NCBI GenBank assembly: GCA_963837395.1
Contig: CAWINI010000003.1
Location: 372,001-436,000, forward strand
DNA: 64,000 nt
Source: CAVZQN01 sp963837395
GTDB taxonomy: Bacteria; Acidobacteriota; HRBIN11; JAKEFK01
Direction: 5' to 3'
Part shown: one piece after another, positions 17,502 through 27,415 of the stretch
Layout of the letters: each line of letters begins with the position of its first letter
Numbering within the stretch: position 1 is the first letter of the stretch
Translations under genes and position numbers: made by a program
Notes under the pieces: model-generated
The model's database searches: none
Told to the model about the DNA's origin: nothing
The model's input: only the letters and a program-made list of their open reading frames with translations

Positions 17502-18758
17502 ATGGGGACTTCTAAGAAACGTAAGAAACTGTGGATTGTTATACTCATTCTTATTGTAGCCGGTGCTTCAGCAGCATTCTTTATTTCTTCCAAACGCCCA
17601 AAGATCGCCGAAGTTCAAACTGACAAAGTAAAAACGCAAAGGTTGGTTTCTCGCGTAACTGCCTCAGGAAAGATTGAACCAAAAAAGAAAGTAGACATCA
17701 GTGCGAGCATCCCTGGAAAGATTGTGCGATTAGCAGTGGAGGAAGGAAATATAGTTCAGAAGGATGCTTTCTTATTACAAATTGATCCGACTCCTTATCA
17801 AGCCGAAGTATCAAATGCACAAGCATCATTAAGTGGAGCTCGTTCTGAATTAGATTCCGCGATTGCGAACGTGAAACAAGCCGAGCAAACTTTTAAACGC
17901 AAAGCGCGGATGTGGGATGAAAAATCTGGATTGATTTCGGAGGATGAATACGAACGCAGTAAGACTGAATTTGAAGTTGACCAGGCGCGAGTGAGCTCAG
18001 CAAAACATCAGGTCAGTCAAGCGCAGGCGCGGCTGGAGCGAGCGCAAGACGACTTAAATAAAACGCATGTGATTTCGCCGATGAGTGGAGTTGTTGTTCG
18101 CAAAGCTGTTGAGGAAGGCGAAGTTGCTGTAATTGGAACCATGAACAATCCGGGAACTGTTTTGTTAACGGTTGCAGATCTTTCGGTAATGGAAGCTGAA
18201 CTGGAAGTGGATGAAACGGATATTGGTTTACTGGAGTTAGGCCAAAAAGCAATAGTCACAGTTGATGCATTTCCGGGAAAGAAATTTTCGGGTGAGGTTA
18301 CTGAGATTGGAAATAGTCCAATTGTAAAAGGAACCGGCACTCAAGAAGCCACCGATTTTAAGGTCACTGTAACTCTGGAATCACCGGGTGTGAATTTGCG
18401 CCCAGGCCTGACCGCCGACGGCGAAATTACAACATCGGTAAGAGAAAAATGTGTGACGGTTCCAATTCAGTCACTCGTGGTTCGAGATCTAAGCGAAAAA
18501 AATGTGGCATTGAAAAATAAACCGAAAGAAGATCGTGAGAAAGAAGGCGTGTTCCTGTTGAATAATGGCAAAGCTGATTTTCATGAAGTAAAAACAGGAA
18601 TCATGGGTGACATGGACATTGAAATTGTTAAAGGCCTGGATGGCGGCGAAGAAATCATTACTGGAAGTTATCAAACGTTGCGAGAATTGAAGGATGGAGA
18701 TCCAGTAAAGGTCAAGCAAGAAGAAGAAAAAGATAAAATGAAAACATCTGCTAAATGA
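17502..18758 (+). CDS. MacA-type membrane fusion protein
   Basis: Periplasmic adaptor of an ABC exporter (HlyD/MacA family), 418 residues from ATG 17502. One N-terminal membrane anchor (about 9-28) is followed by a lipoyl-like half (VDISASIPGKIVRLAVEEGN), a long coiled-coil (about 95-200, LSGARSELDSAIANVKQAE onward), the second lipoyl half (VISPMSGVVVRKAVEEGE) and beta-barrel segments. The C-terminus is Lys/Glu-rich. An in-frame GTG at 17424 would add 26 residues from a short-period repeat (GCAATCCGA words, 17461-17490), so I prefer 17502. Its stop overlaps the ATPase gene, forming a MacAB-like export operon. Confidence 0.9.
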   Translation: MGTSKKRKKLWIVILILIVAGASAAFFISSKRPKIAEVQTDKVKTQRLVSRVTASGKIEPKKKVDISASIPGKIVRLAVEEGNIVQKDAFLLQIDPTPYQAEVSNAQASLSGARSELDSAIANVKQAEQTFKRKARMWDEKSGLISEDEYERSKTEFEVDQARVSSAKHQVSQAQARLERAQDDLNKTHVISPMSGVVVRKAVEEGEVAVIGTMNNPGTVLLTVADLSVMEAELEVDETDIGLLELGQKAIVTVDAFPGKKFSGEVTEIGNSPIVKGTGTQEATDFKVTVTLESPGVNLRPGLTADGEITTSVREKCVTVPIQSLVVRDLSEKNVALKNKPKEDREKEGVFLLNNGKADFHEVKTGIMGDMDIEIVKGLDGGEEIITGSYQTLRELKDGDPVKVKQEEEKDKMKTSAK

Positions 18759-19435
18759 TCATCAAAACTCAAGGTCTGAAAAAAATCTATCAAATGGGTG
18801 AAGAACAGGTAAAAGCTCTTGATGGAGTCGATTTAGAACTTGAGCGTGGTGAATATGTTGCAATCATGGGACCATCCGGTTCGGGAAAATCAACATTAAT
18901 GAACTTGCTTGGATGTTTGGATACACCATCTGAAGGCGAATACTGGTTGAATGGTCATGCTGTTAGCACATTGACTGATGATGAGCTTGCACAAGTAAGA
19001 AATAAAGAAGTTGGATTTGTGTTTCAATCATTCCATCTTCTACCGCGCTATAGCGCACTTGAAAATGTTCAACTTCCATTGGTATATAGCAATATTCCGC
19101 GTGAAGAACGTCTTGCGCGAGCAAAGGAAACTCTTGAAGAAGTAGATCTGAGTGATCGCATCCATCATCGTCCCAATGAACTTTCCGGCGGACAACGCCA
19201 GCGTGTGGCTATTGCGCGCGCGTTAATTAATCGTCCTTCGATTCTATTGGCTGATGAGCCAACAGGAAATCTTGATTCCAATACTGGAAAAGAAATCCTG
19301 AATCTATTTGAACATTTACACACCGCCGGCCACACCATCATTCTTGTAACTCATGATCCGGAAGTCGCCTCTCATGCTAACAGAATTATTCGTTTGCGCG
19401 ATGGGCGCGTTGAAATGGATCGCGTAACTATGTGA
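18755..19435 (+). CDS. MacB/LolD-type ABC transporter ATPase
   Basis: A 226-residue ATP-binding subunit. Walker A GPSGSGKST (39-47), signature LSGGQ (143-147), Walker B ILLADE (163-168) and the switch LVTHD are all intact. It is closest to the ATPases that power MacB or LolCDE exporters. ATG overlaps the adaptor's stop (ATGA). Here the ATPase is a separate protein, not fused to the permease as in classical MacB. It should drive the two permeases encoded next by a mechanotransmission-type mechanism at the inner membrane. Confidence 0.93.
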   Translation: MIIKTQGLKKIYQMGEEQVKALDGVDLELERGEYVAIMGPSGSGKSTLMNLLGCLDTPSEGEYWLNGHAVSTLTDDELAQVRNKEVGFVFQSFHLLPRYSALENVQLPLVYSNIPREERLARAKETLEEVDLSDRIHHRPNELSGGQRQRVAIARALINRPSILLADEPTGNLDSNTGKEILNLFEHLHTAGHTIILVTHDPEVASHANRIIRLRDGRVEMDRVTM

Positions 19436-19454
19436 CTTTGCAGTTGAGCTAAAG

Positions 19455-20693
19455 ATGGGCTTTTTTGAAATTCTAAGTCTTGTCTTAGGAACTTTTCGTG
19501 CAAACAAACTCCGCGCATTCCTGACTTTGCTCGGTGTGATCATCGGTGTCACAACAGTGATCACTGTTGTTTCCATCATTCAAGGAATGAATCGTTATGT
19601 GATCAGCGCGATTACAGCAGCTGGCAGCAATACATTTCGCATAGATCGGTTTGGACTAATTACAAACTATGAACAATGGGAAGCGGCGCTGCGGCGAAAA
19701 GAGATCACTTTAGAAGACATGGAAATTGTTCGAAATAATTGTTTGCTGTGCAAAGACGTCGGCGCTCTAACGAGAGTTCCATCTTTTTTAAATCAAATAA
19801 CAATAGATGTTTCTGCGGGACGCGAAAAAATTGAAGATCCACGAATTTACGGTGTTACAGCAAACATTTCGGAAATCGCAAACCGGGAAGTTGTGAATGG
19901 CCGTTATTTTACTCAGTGGGAACAAGATCATAGTGCATACTCCACAGTTCTTGGTTCTGAAATTGCCAGTGCATTATTTCCAAATCTTGATCCTCTTGGG
20001 AAAACAATTCATCTCAACAATCGCAGGTTCCAGGTAGTTGGAGTGCTAAAAAAATTTGGAACTTTTCTTGGAGAGAACCGTGATATTGTTGTTGAAATTC
20101 CACTCACCACATTTTATAAAATGTTTGGTAAACATGAACCAATGTTCATCATGGTCAAAACGGAAGACGTTGCACAGATGGCACAAGCACAGGACCAAGC
20201 GCGGGTTGCATTGAGATCACATCACCACCGGCGATACCAGGATGATGATGGGTTTGAAATTCTAACAACCGATACATTGGTAGAACTTTGGAAAACTTTT
20301 ACCGCCGGTGCATTTGCAGCGATGATCGGAATTTCATCGATTGCACTTCTTGTTGGCGGTATCGTAATCATGAACATCATGCTTGTTTCAGTTGTTGAAC
20401 GAACGCCGGAAATAGGATTACGAAAAGCAATGGGTGCACGCAGCCGCGATATCCGGCGCCAATTTTTAGTCGAATCAATATTACTGGCTGCAACCGGCGG
20501 ACTGGTCGGAGTTGGATTAGGCGCAGCTACAGCGAAAATTATTTCTGCAGTAAGTCCACTTCCGTCCAAATTGGAACCGTTGCCAGTGATTGCTGGTTTA
20601 GTGTTGGCTTGTTCTGTTGGACTGATCTCAGGATTGTGGCCTGCAGTTAAAGCCGCACGACTCGATCCAATTGTCGCTTTAAGAACAGAATGA
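19455..20693 (+). CDS. MacB-like ABC transporter permease 1
   Basis: A 412-residue FtsX/MacB-type permease. Membrane segment 1 (about 20-45, LRAFLTLLGVIIGVTTVITV) is followed by a large periplasmic MacB-PCD-type domain (about 50-275). Three C-terminal helices follow (about 285-400) with the coupling motif RTPEIGLRKAMGARSRDI. It is translated just after the ATPase gene and overlaps permease 2. The cargo is unknown; relatives export peptides, macrolides or lipoproteins. Together with permease 2 it probably forms a heterodimer. Confidence 0.9.
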   Translation: MGFFEILSLVLGTFRANKLRAFLTLLGVIIGVTTVITVVSIIQGMNRYVISAITAAGSNTFRIDRFGLITNYEQWEAALRRKEITLEDMEIVRNNCLLCKDVGALTRVPSFLNQITIDVSAGREKIEDPRIYGVTANISEIANREVVNGRYFTQWEQDHSAYSTVLGSEIASALFPNLDPLGKTIHLNNRRFQVVGVLKKFGTFLGENRDIVVEIPLTTFYKMFGKHEPMFIMVKTEDVAQMAQAQDQARVALRSHHHRRYQDDDGFEILTTDTLVELWKTFTAGAFAAMIGISSIALLVGGIVIMNIMLVSVVERTPEIGLRKAMGARSRDIRRQFLVESILLAATGGLVGVGLGAATAKIISAVSPLPSKLEPLPVIAGLVLACSVGLISGLWPAVKAARLDPIVALRTE

Positions 20694-21940
20694 AAAAGAA
20701 TATCAATTCAATCACTGAAGCTTTTTCTCAAGCCTTTACTTCCATTCGCAGCAATAAGCTTCGCGCCTTCCTTACGATTCTTGGGATTGTGATTGGAGTA
20801 ATGACAGTCATCGGTATGGTTTCAATTATTCAGGGCCTCAACGACAGCATGATGGAGGCAATGAACTCTATGGGGCCACACTTAATTCAATTCCAACATG
20901 AAGAGCCGATGCACTTCCATCGGCCAAGTCGCGAACAACGGATGCGTGAACCATTACGCTATGAAGACGCTCTTGCTATTCGCGCGTTTTCACCGGCAAT
21001 TAAAGCTGTTTCACCTGAAGCTTACAACTATGATCTCACGTTGAAATATCAAAATGAGAAAACGACCGGATTAAATTTTGGTGGAGTTGAACCGACATTT
21101 GATGAGTGTAACAACACATTTGTTCAAGCAGGAAGATTCATAAATGATGCTGATGTTCAACATGCAACATCTGTAATTGTGATTGGCCATGACGTTGCAG
21201 AGGCTTTATTTTCTGGTGGTGTTGACCCGGTTGGAAAGATGGTTCTCGCTGAAGGCCGTAAATTTAAAGTCATCGGAGTATTTCAGAAAAAGGGCGGCGG
21301 GTTCATGGGCGGTTCCGGTGATAATTATGTTGTAGTTCCGTTCACCACTTTCACAAAAACTTTTCCGGATGTTTATCGTGAAAATGGGGTTCATATCGCA
21401 ACCATTCCGAAATCGCCTGAATTAACAAGCGCTGCGATCGATCAAGGTACTGCAGTCTTAAGGCGCCAACGAAGACTCAAAGCAGATCAGCCAAATAATT
21501 TTGCAGTCATAACACCTGACAGCATGATTCAAACTTACAATCAAATTACGGGAGCCATCTATTTGGTGATGGTTGTGATTTCATCAATTGGATTGATGGT
21601 TGGTGGTGTTGGTGTGATGAACATAATGCTTGTGTCAGTTAAAGAAAGAACGCGTGAAATCGGATTGCGCAAAGCATTAGGTGCTCGCGGGCGAGATATT
21701 TTATGGCAATTTTTAATTGAAGCTGTGTTGCTTTGCTTAATTGGTGGCGTGCTCGGAATTGGTGCAGGATCACTTGTGGCGCTAATTGTTAAATCTTTTA
21801 CTCCTTTGCCTGCAAAAATTTCCATGGGCGCTGTGATCGCCGCAATCACAGTCTCTTCTTCTGTCGGACTCTTCTTCGGCTTATATCCCGCACGCCGCGC
21901 TTCCAAACAAGATCCAATCCTTGCTTTGCATTATGAATAG
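20690..21940 (+). CDS. MacB-like ABC transporter permease 2
   Basis: A 416-residue permease with the same layout as its neighbour: one N-terminal helix (LRAFLTILGIVIGVMTVIGM), a periplasmic domain, and three C-terminal helices with KERTREIGLRKALGARGRDI. Clear similarity between the two points to an old duplication. Start ATG overlaps the stop of permease 1, and its own stop overlaps the methyltransferase start, so five genes form one overlapping operon. The periplasmic domain contains a Met/His-rich segment (EEPMHFHRPSREQRMREP, about 66-83) that might bind metal, which is a guess. Confidence 0.9.
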   Translation: MKKNINSITEAFSQAFTSIRSNKLRAFLTILGIVIGVMTVIGMVSIIQGLNDSMMEAMNSMGPHLIQFQHEEPMHFHRPSREQRMREPLRYEDALAIRAFSPAIKAVSPEAYNYDLTLKYQNEKTTGLNFGGVEPTFDECNNTFVQAGRFINDADVQHATSVIVIGHDVAEALFSGGVDPVGKMVLAEGRKFKVIGVFQKKGGGFMGGSGDNYVVVPFTTFTKTFPDVYRENGVHIATIPKSPELTSAAIDQGTAVLRRQRRLKADQPNNFAVITPDSMIQTYNQITGAIYLVMVVISSIGLMVGGVGVMNIMLVSVKERTREIGLRKALGARGRDILWQFLIEAVLLCLIGGVLGIGAGSLVALIVKSFTPLPAKISMGAVIAAITVSSSVGLFFGLYPARRASKQDPILALHYE

Positions 21941-22727
21941 CAAAGCCGAAGCAACATATAATGCTGCGGCTGACTTTTATGATGATCCAGCGAATTCATT
22001 TTGGGAACGATTCGGCAGAAAGACGATCGAACGTCTTCATCTGAAACCAGGCTCACGCATTCTGGATGTGTGTTGCGGAAGTGGCGCATCTGCTCTGCCA
22101 GCGGCAGAAATTGTCGGCAGCGAAGGCTATGTTCTTGGAATCGATTTTGCGGACAAATTGCTGGAACTTGGCCGTAAGAAAGCAAAGCAACGAGGTTTAA
22201 TAAAAATTGAATTTCGCAGCGGAGATATGCTGAACCTTGATATCACCAATCAATTTGATGCGGTGATCTGTGTATTCGGCATTTTCTTTGTTCCAGAAAT
22301 GGAGTTAGCGGTTCGGGAACTTTGGCGCGAAGTGTCGCCGGGTGGCAAATTAGCGATTACAACATGGGGTCCACGTTTTTTTGAACCAGCAACAACTGCG
22401 TTCTGGAATTCGATTCGCGAAGTACGTCCTGATTTATACAAAGGTTTTAATCCATGGGATCGTATTTGCGATCGAAAATCACTCTTGCAACTCCTGAACA
22501 CCAGCGGAATTGATCATGCCGAAATTACTGAAGAAGCGAACACCCATTCAATCGAGTCACCGGAAGCATGGTGGGCGGCGGTTTTGGGAACTGGTTATCG
22601 CGGCACCATCGATCAACTGAATGCGCAAGAGCTAGAACAAGTTCGTTCCGCAAATTTTAGATACATTCGCGAATCCGGCATTCGCGAAGTAGAAGCAAAT
22701 GTAGTTTATGGTATCGCAACAAAATAG
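21933..22727 (+). CDS. Class I SAM-dependent methyltransferase
   Basis: A methyltransferase of about 264 residues with motif I ILDVCCGSGASALPAAEIVG (20 residues, about 43-62), an acidic residue after strand 2 (GIDFADKLLE), and the FDAVICVFGIFFVPEM motif IV region. It resembles the UbiE/ubiquinone-type group that methylates small molecules. ATG 21933 overlaps the stop of permease 2, so it is coupled to the exporter. That could mean it modifies the exported compound, but the link is only positional. It converges with the copper amine oxidase gene (3-base gap). Confidence 0.85.
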   Translation: MNSKAEATYNAAADFYDDPANSFWERFGRKTIERLHLKPGSRILDVCCGSGASALPAAEIVGSEGYVLGIDFADKLLELGRKKAKQRGLIKIEFRSGDMLNLDITNQFDAVICVFGIFFVPEMELAVRELWREVSPGGKLAITTWGPRFFEPATTAFWNSIREVRPDLYKGFNPWDRICDRKSLLQLLNTSGIDHAEITEEANTHSIESPEAWWAAVLGTGYRGTIDQLNAQELEQVRSANFRYIRESGIREVEANVVYGIATK

Positions 22728-22730
22728 ATT

Positions 22731-24698
22731 TTATTTTGCTGGCGGAACATCCAGCGCAGGATTGCGATCGAAAAAATTAAAAGGCCGCAGCGTAACTGAA
22801 TGCCAACCTAAATTGTAGACCGGCCAATCTTCTGCTGATGGAACATGATGGAATCCCATCGTATACCACAAAACAATATCTGTATCTTCAACACCACGAT
22901 TGTTTGCCGTGCCGATGCAGGCAAACCTTTTCCCGGCATTGATTGATTCGGATAATCACCGGCTGCATAACGTTCCTCATTTGAATATGGCGTGATCCAC
23001 AGGTGATAGTTCGCAAACATCGCACGTCCCAAAGGTGGATCATCAATATCAACAATCGGTAAAGCATTCCCTTCCGAATGGATCATGTATCCAGCTGGAT
23101 AACCCAAAGAATTTGTTTTGTGCATGTTCATCACATGCCACATTGCGGGATGTTCATAATTGAGACGCAACCGGGCTTCTGATTCCGTTTTCACAGCTTC
23201 TTCTTTCATGCGCCAGATACTACGGCGCAAACTTTCTTTCGGTTGTCTTTCCGCAACCAATGGATTTCGCATAAACGTATTTTTTTGCCCATCAACATCA
23301 ACATCCAGACGTACCGATAAGAAATGATCGTGATTGACACCTACTCTTCCAGGTGAAATCAGTGGTCCCCATGCTGTATCCTGTTCCGCAGTTTCATCAC
23401 TTAATTTTTGCGCTTTGACTCCTTTCACTGAATCGATTCCGGTTGCTCCAGCTCTGTAAGTGATATTCCCTTTTTGATCGAAAACCCAATCGAGTACGTA
23501 ATCATAATTTCCAACGGTAGCGATGTATCGCACTACAAGGTCGGTCGCAGGACGACTCTCCAATGCCTGAGTAATAAGATCATAATGTCGCCACACTGGT
23601 TCGCCTGGCGAACGTTCAAAAATACAAATACGATTTTCCAAGGCATCAACACCTCCCGCAGCATTGGACATCACAGGCGATACAAATGTCGATGATGCGG
23701 GACAATCTGCTCCAGGCACGAGAAGCGAACCCATAGTCCCGAATCCAAAATCACCCTCATCCATATAAGTACGGAAATACCAACCTTCGCTCGGATCTTG
23801 ATATGGAACGAATATCTCTGATAGATATCCTTGATACAAAATTGATCGAGGCTCATTTTTTTCAGTGTAATTTACAAGTGAGATAACAACGCCTGATCGA
23901 ATGTCCCAGCGCACATGAAAGGGCCGATTTCTGCCATTGAACAAACGACCCTTTCATATTGATATTGCTTCCTTGAGGCGATGATTGCATAACAGGCTTC
24001 AGTCCTTTTTGCACACCTGTTGAAGCCGGATCCAGTTCAGTATTTCCACTCGGGATAGGAACCACACCAAGATCGGTAACTTTCAAAACCTGGTGATGAT
24101 CGAGATCAACAGTTGCAAAGAGACCTTCGATTGGATTTGCAAAAACATCACTCTTCACAGTGCGAATATCAAAACAATCCACTTTAGTTAATCGCCTGTT
24201 TTGTTCCATTTCGTTTCCAAAATTTCCAATAGTACGAGGCGCACAAAAAACTTGTTTGAAATCAGTAATTCCACGTTTACGCAAACCTTCCTGCATTCTA
24301 GGATCTGCAAGCGTAGTTTCAATTGCTGACATAATTTCCGGCATAGTCTCAAAAGGTTGGGCACCAGGAATCTCCTTGTGCGATGCTACTTTGCCGCTAA
24401 CAAGATCAACTACAGCTTCATACGTTTTCGCGTTCTTGCGAAAAATGACAAACGCTGACCTGGCAATTGCGTCCCCTTCTTTCCACGAAAGTACAACCGA
24501 CTTTTCAGGCTCCTGAAGTTTCACCGAAGCAAACAGTGTTTCGTTGTCGGCAAGGCCTGCCTCACGCAGGATTGCTACAGCGGAAGTGATCTCGGATGCA
24601 GTAAGTGCATCAAGGGGATGACTGACTGAGCAAAGCAAAATACCTGGTATGAATACAAAGATTGAAATCAAAATGAATAGCGTTTTAATATTTTGCAT
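22731..24698 (-). CDS. Copper amine oxidase with two frameshifts
   Basis: Secreted copper/topaquinone amine oxidase, which oxidises primary amines to aldehydes with release of ammonia and hydrogen peroxide. A signal peptide starts at MQNIKTLF (ATG 24698 after a GGAGGG site). Hallmarks are the catalytic-base region YQDPSEGWYFRTYMDEGD, the topaquinone precursor in NYDY (about 23505), copper ligands in VNHDHF (about 23330), and a third His in TMGFHHVPSAEDWP. Two indels break it. One extra A in CAGAAATCGG near 23934 splits N- and C-terminal parts. A missing base near 22915 hides the last 60 or so residues, which are readable in another frame to TAA at 22731. All catalytic residues survive. Confidence 0.88.
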
Positions 24699-24804
24699 CG
24701 CACCCTCCATTGGTTAGATCTGATACGAATGTCAGCAGGTTTGTGGGATTATTGGCATCCGGTATCTGGCATATGGCATCTTTCTTATCATACAATGTCG
24801 TGTC
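24699..24804. promoter_or_regulatory. Divergent intergenic region with a short GGCATC-period repeat
   Basis: This 106-bp region separates the divergent amine oxidase and kinase genes and should contain both promoters, none of which is clear. At 24752-24780 near-repeats of the word GGCATC(C/T) occur, a short-period repeat like others in the window. CTTATCATACAAT at about 24785-24797 could contain a -10 for the kinase gene (CATACAAT), but no -35 is evident. Confidence 0.3.
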
Positions 24805-27396
24805 ATGACTCTGATTGCAGGAAAACAGTTAGGCCCGTACGAGATTCTTTTGCTCATCGGTGCAGGCGGGATGGGAGAAGTATATCGCGCCCGTGATGCG
24901 CGTTTGAGTCGCGAAGTAGCAATTAAAGTTTTGCCTGCTCAGTTTTCCGAAGATCCAGATCGCTTGCGTAGGTTTGAACAGGAAGCTCGTACCGCTGGAA
25001 TGCTTAACCATCCAAACATTCTTGCTGTTTATGATATCGGCACGGAAGATGGAACAGTTTACGTGGTGTCTGAATTACTTTCCGGTGAAACCCTTCGTGA
25101 ACGTCTTGGCGGATCTCCGATTCCAGTACGCAAGGCAATTGAGTATTCGTTGCAAATTGCGCACGGTTTGGCTGCAGCACATGACAAAGGAATCGTGCAT
25201 CGTGATTTGAAACCGGAAAATATTTTCTTAACGAAAGACGGCCGGACAAAAATCCTGGATTTTGGTTTAGCAAAGTTTACAGATCAAAACTTGTCCTCCG
25301 GTGAACATTCCAAAATGGCAACTCTCGATCCAGGAACACGGCCGGGAATTGTTTTGGGCACAGTTGGTTATATGTCACCCGAACAAATTCGAAGCCGTGC
25401 AACTGATCATCGCTCCGACATTTTTTCTTTGGGAGTGATCCTTTATGAAATGTTGACTGGGCAACGTGCATTTCAGCGTGATTCAACAGCAGATACTATG
25501 AGCGCGATCTTGAAAGAAGATCCGCGCGATATTTCAGATTTGAATCCAAATATTCCTCCTTCTTTAGAACGAGTTGTAAGACATTGTCTCGAAAAAAATC
25601 CCGAAGAACGATTTCAATCAGCGCGCGATCTAGCTTTCGATTTGGAAATGATTTCCGGTGTTAGTGGAACTACTCCCGTTCAAACAAAAACTTCGCAATC
25701 GCATCCTTTGCTGCGTACTCTATTGATCGGCTTACTAACTTTTGCAGCATTGACAGCTGCATTTTTTGTTGGAAGATCCAGTACAAGCAAAACAAATGTG
25801 AACAAAATTATTCCTACTCAGGCAGGATTTCAGCGTTTAACTTTTCGTAGAGGATATATCTCTGCTGCGAGGTTTGCTCCTGATGGTCAATCCATTGTGT
25901 ATTCCGCCGCCTGGGTGGGAAATCCGGAAGAGCTCTTTATTACACGACCGCAAAATCCAGTATCGCGATCTCTGGAAATTAAAGGTTCAATTCTTTCCAT
26001 TTCAACAACAGGAGAGATGGCCATTCTATTAAATCCGCAATTCACTTTAGGTTGGCAGCGTACCGGCACTCTGGCCCGATTACCAATCGATGGAGGAGCA
26101 CCTCGCGAAGTATTAACAAATGTTCAGGATGCAGACTGGAGTCCGGATGGCAAAAGTCTTGCGGTAACACGAATTACTCAAAATGGATACACACTCGAAT
26201 ATCCGATCGGCAAAGTTCTTTATAAGGCTACTGGCTGGATCAACAATATTCAGGTCTCAAATGATAATCGGTATTTGGCATTTATGGATCATCCATCAGT
26301 CGGTGATGATCGGGGTACGGTTAGAGTGGTAGACCTTCAAGGAAAAGTTAAAACTCTGACGAATGAATTTGCAAGTGAGTCTGGACTACATTGGTCACTT
26401 GATGGAAAAGAACTCTGGTTCACAGCAAGTCCTGAAGGATCAAACGAACAACCGGTTTATGCCGTCACGCTAGATGGAAAACTTCGCGTGGTTGCGGCGA
26501 TGCTTGGTAATTTGATCCTTCATGACATAGATGCAAAAGGCAATGCGCTTATATCACGCGATAGCAGGCGAAGAGAAATAGCTGTTTTGGCACCAGGAGA
26601 ATCGAGAGAACGCGACATGTCGTGGTTTGATTGGTCTTTTGTGCGAGATCTTTCTGAAGATGGTAAGACGATGGTCTTCGAAGAGGAAGGAGCAGGAGGC
26701 GGCGCGAACTATTCTGTGTTTGTACGAAATACTGATGGATCACCTGCGGTAAAGCTGGGCGAAGGTTACGCGCTGTCTATGTCTCCTGATGGAAAATATG
26801 TAGCATCTCTGCTGCCCAGTGATTTCACTCATATTACACTTCTTCCAACCGGACCAGGCGAAACGAAAATCATAAAAATTCCTGGAATTAGTTTTAATAA
26901 TGGATTAGTGCGGTGGTTCAAAGATAACAATCGCTTCATATTTCTTGGCAACCAATCGGGTAACCAACCTGGATGGTGGTTTTATGAAATGAGCTCAGCT
27001 AAGTTAACGCCAATCACAAATGAAGGTCAAACTGTTCTGATTTCTGGTGATCAGACTTCAATTCTTGCTCGATCAGAGCAAGGTTATGCTTTCTATTCAT
27101 TGCAGGGCAAACAATTGAAACAAGTTGCTGGTTTAACAATTGATGATGCCCTGGTGCAATGGGGGGCAGACAGCAATAATGTTTTTGTTGTAAATAGAAA
27201 CAATCAAAATCCGTTGCAAGTTTTTCGCGTTGATTTAACTGATGGCAAACGAACATTATGGAAAGAAATTACACCTTCAGATCCCGCTGGCATCGCCGGA
27301 CGTGGTTTCGTTCTTATGACGCCAGATGCAAAGACTTATGCGTACACTTATCGTCGTGTTTTATCCGATCTTTACCTCGTTCCAGGTCTGCAATAA
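24805..27396 (+). CDS. Ser/Thr protein kinase with extracytoplasmic beta-propeller-like region
   Basis: An 863-residue membrane-anchored kinase. The Hanks-type kinase domain (10-285) has the GAGGMGEVY loop (19-27), Lys41, HRDLKPEN (133-140), DFG (152-154) and GTVGYMSPEQ. A single membrane helix (about 304-322) leads to a C-terminal region of about 540 residues. That region has repeated strand blocks such as FAPDGQSIVYS, WSPDGKSLAV and MSPDGKYVAS, typical of WD40/TolB-like propellers. It likely senses an external or envelope signal and phosphorylates cytoplasmic partners. This architecture is especially common in Acidobacteriota. The NAD(P)-binding gene follows by 19 bases. Confidence 0.93.
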   Translation: MTLIAGKQLGPYEILLLIGAGGMGEVYRARDARLSREVAIKVLPAQFSEDPDRLRRFEQEARTAGMLNHPNILAVYDIGTEDGTVYVVSELLSGETLRERLGGSPIPVRKAIEYSLQIAHGLAAAHDKGIVHRDLKPENIFLTKDGRTKILDFGLAKFTDQNLSSGEHSKMATLDPGTRPGIVLGTVGYMSPEQIRSRATDHRSDIFSLGVILYEMLTGQRAFQRDSTADTMSAILKEDPRDISDLNPNIPPSLERVVRHCLEKNPEERFQSARDLAFDLEMISGVSGTTPVQTKTSQSHPLLRTLLIGLLTFAALTAAFFVGRSSTSKTNVNKIIPTQAGFQRLTFRRGYISAARFAPDGQSIVYSAAWVGNPEELFITRPQNPVSRSLEIKGSILSISTTGEMAILLNPQFTLGWQRTGTLARLPIDGGAPREVLTNVQDADWSPDGKSLAVTRITQNGYTLEYPIGKVLYKATGWINNIQVSNDNRYLAFMDHPSVGDDRGTVRVVDLQGKVKTLTNEFASESGLHWSLDGKELWFTASPEGSNEQPVYAVTLDGKLRVVAAMLGNLILHDIDAKGNALISRDSRRREIAVLAPGESRERDMSWFDWSFVRDLSEDGKTMVFEEEGAGGGANYSVFVRNTDGSPAVKLGEGYALSMSPDGKYVASLLPSDFTHITLLPTGPGETKIIKIPGISFNNGLVRWFKDNNRFIFLGNQSGNQPGWWFYEMSSAKLTPITNEGQTVLISGDQTSILARSEQGYAFYSLQGKQLKQVAGLTIDDALVQWGADSNNVFVVNRNNQNPLQVFRVDLTDGKRTLWKEITPSDPAGIAGRGFVLMTPDAKTYAYTYRRVLSDLYLVPGLQ

Positions 27397-27415
27397 TTGA
27401 TTTGAAGAACCCACG

